Assembly (NCBI GenBank): GCA_903904765.1
Contig: CAIVEA010000584.1
Location: 1 to 15,059, forward strand
Source: an uncultured Chloroflexota bacterium
GTDB taxonomy: Bacteria; Chloroflexota; Anaerolineae; Aggregatilineales; Phototrophicaceae
Length of the DNA: 15,059 nt
Reading direction: 5' to 3'
In this document: positions 14,621-15,059 of the stretch, piece after piece
How the letters are laid out: every line of letters begins with the position of its first letter
How positions within the stretch are numbered: position 1 is the first letter of the stretch
The notes under the pieces: model-generated
Databases searched by the model: none
The model's input: the letters and a program-made list of their open reading frames with translations, nothing else
Told to the model about the DNA's origin: nothing
Program-made: the position numbers and the translations under genes

Positions 14621-15059
14621 CCAAGCTACGTGTACTACTCGCTGGATTAGGGGTACGTGGAAGACACTGGGCTGAGGTGCTTGTCCGTTCGCCACGGTGT
14701 GAAATCGTAGCTTATGCCGATCCGAATCCAGAGGCGGTTTCTAAAGCACAGTCTCAGTATGGCAATCATCCCGGCTTTGATACTGTTGAAAATGCGCTGG
14801 CTGTTCTGCCCGAAGTGGATGCCCTAATACTGGCAAACCCGCCTATCGGACGGGAGAAACAACTCCATGCTGCATGCGCCCGAAAAATCCCGGTGCTTGT
14901 TGAAAAGCCACTCGCGTTGAGCGTTCATGAAGCCACGCAATTGGTTGAGATGGCTGAAACTGCTGGCATACCACTGATGGTGGGTCTCAATTTTCGCTAT
15001 CTCGGCGTGACCATTGAAACCATGCGTATATTGCGTGAAGGACTCGTCGGCAAAGCGGA
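14617..15059 (+). CDS. Gfo/Idh/MocA family oxidoreductase (3' end off the right edge)
   Basis: Seen: 147 codons from the ATG at 14617, which overlaps the SDR stop; GGAG lies 8 nt upstream and the frame is open to the edge. The N-terminal Rossmann fold shows AGLGVRGRHW (residues 9-18), the acidic YADPNPEA at the end of the second strand, ALILANPP, the family signature VLVEKPLAL (EKP), and GLNFRY leading into the substrate domain. Known: members are NAD(P)-dependent dehydrogenases of sugars, inositols and related compounds, normally about 330-400 residues, so more than half is missing. It pairs with the SDR gene as a likely oxidation module under the same GntR control. Substrate unknown. Confidence 0.9.
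   Translation, partial: MTKLRVLLAGLGVRGRHWAEVLVRSPRCEIVAYADPNPEAVSKAQSQYGNHPGFDTVENALAVLPEVDALILANPPIGREKQLHAACARKIPVLVEKPLALSVHEATQLVEMAETAGIPLMVGLNFRYLGVTIETMRILREGLVGKA

Noticed and set aside
1..15059. Mobile elements, defence systems, CRISPR, tRNA or phage genes
   Set aside because: I looked on both strands and saw no transposase, integrase, nuclease, repeat array or tRNA-like sequence; the window reads as ordinary metabolic DNA.

Overview
This is a bacterial window read as one long leftward catabolic gene cluster facing a short rightward regulator unit. Base composition looks moderately GC-rich by eye. Genes are tightly packed, with several ATGA or TAATG stop/start overlaps and one TTG start. 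There is no tRNA, rRNA, CRISPR array, insertion sequence or phage gene. The gene set (two tandem proteins of the family I believe is DUF4438, metal-dependent amidohydrolases, an M14 peptidase with a long tail, an FCD-type GntR regulator) is what I would expect in an environmental Chloroflexota/Anaerolineae-like bacterium. That placement is a guess from gene content, not a phylogenetic result.

Leftward cluster, in transcription order from about 12.85 kb to the left edge: two paralogous DUF4438-like proteins (coupled by a 4-nt overlap); a VOC/methylmalonyl-CoA-epimerase-like protein; an Ldh2-family malate/lactate-type dehydrogenase; a short aminotransferase-like protein without the catalytic lysine; a complete PLP aminotransferase coupled to it; an AstE/aspartoacylase-type zinc deacylase; an M20 amidohydrolase carrying a frameshift at a metal-ligand site; a dihydroorotase/allantoinase-type cyclic amidohydrolase; an M14 zinc carboxypeptidase; an M24 creatinase/Xaa-Pro-peptidase-fold protein with a degraded metal site; and an imidazolonepropionase-like amidohydrolase cut by the left edge. 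Six consecutive genes therefore encode hydrolases of C-N (amide, peptide or cyclic amide) bonds, preceded by an amino-group remover and a 2-oxo/2-hydroxy acid oxidoreductase.

Rightward unit, from about 12.97 kb to the right edge: a GntR/FCD regulator, an extended SDR epimerase/dehydrogenase and a Gfo/Idh/MocA oxidoreductase (cut by the right edge), all coupled by 4-nt ATGA overlaps.

The two units diverge from a short intergenic region holding a perfect 20-bp palindrome (12907-12926). It overlaps the best -35 candidates in both directions and is the probable operator of the GntR protein. My reading is that the regulator senses a small carboxylate and controls breakdown of an N-acyl, cyclic-amide or modified amino acid compound: ring opening and deacylation by the hydrolases, transamination, then reduction or oxidation of the 2-oxo/2-hydroxy acid. 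The substrate is not identifiable from sequence. No transporter is present, and none of the hydrolases shows a signal peptide, so the chemistry looks cytoplasmic. The oddest elements are the lysine-less short aminotransferase coupled to a full one, the DUF4438-like pair at the operon head, the M24 protein with lost metal ligands, and the Ldh2 protein without its SHG motif.
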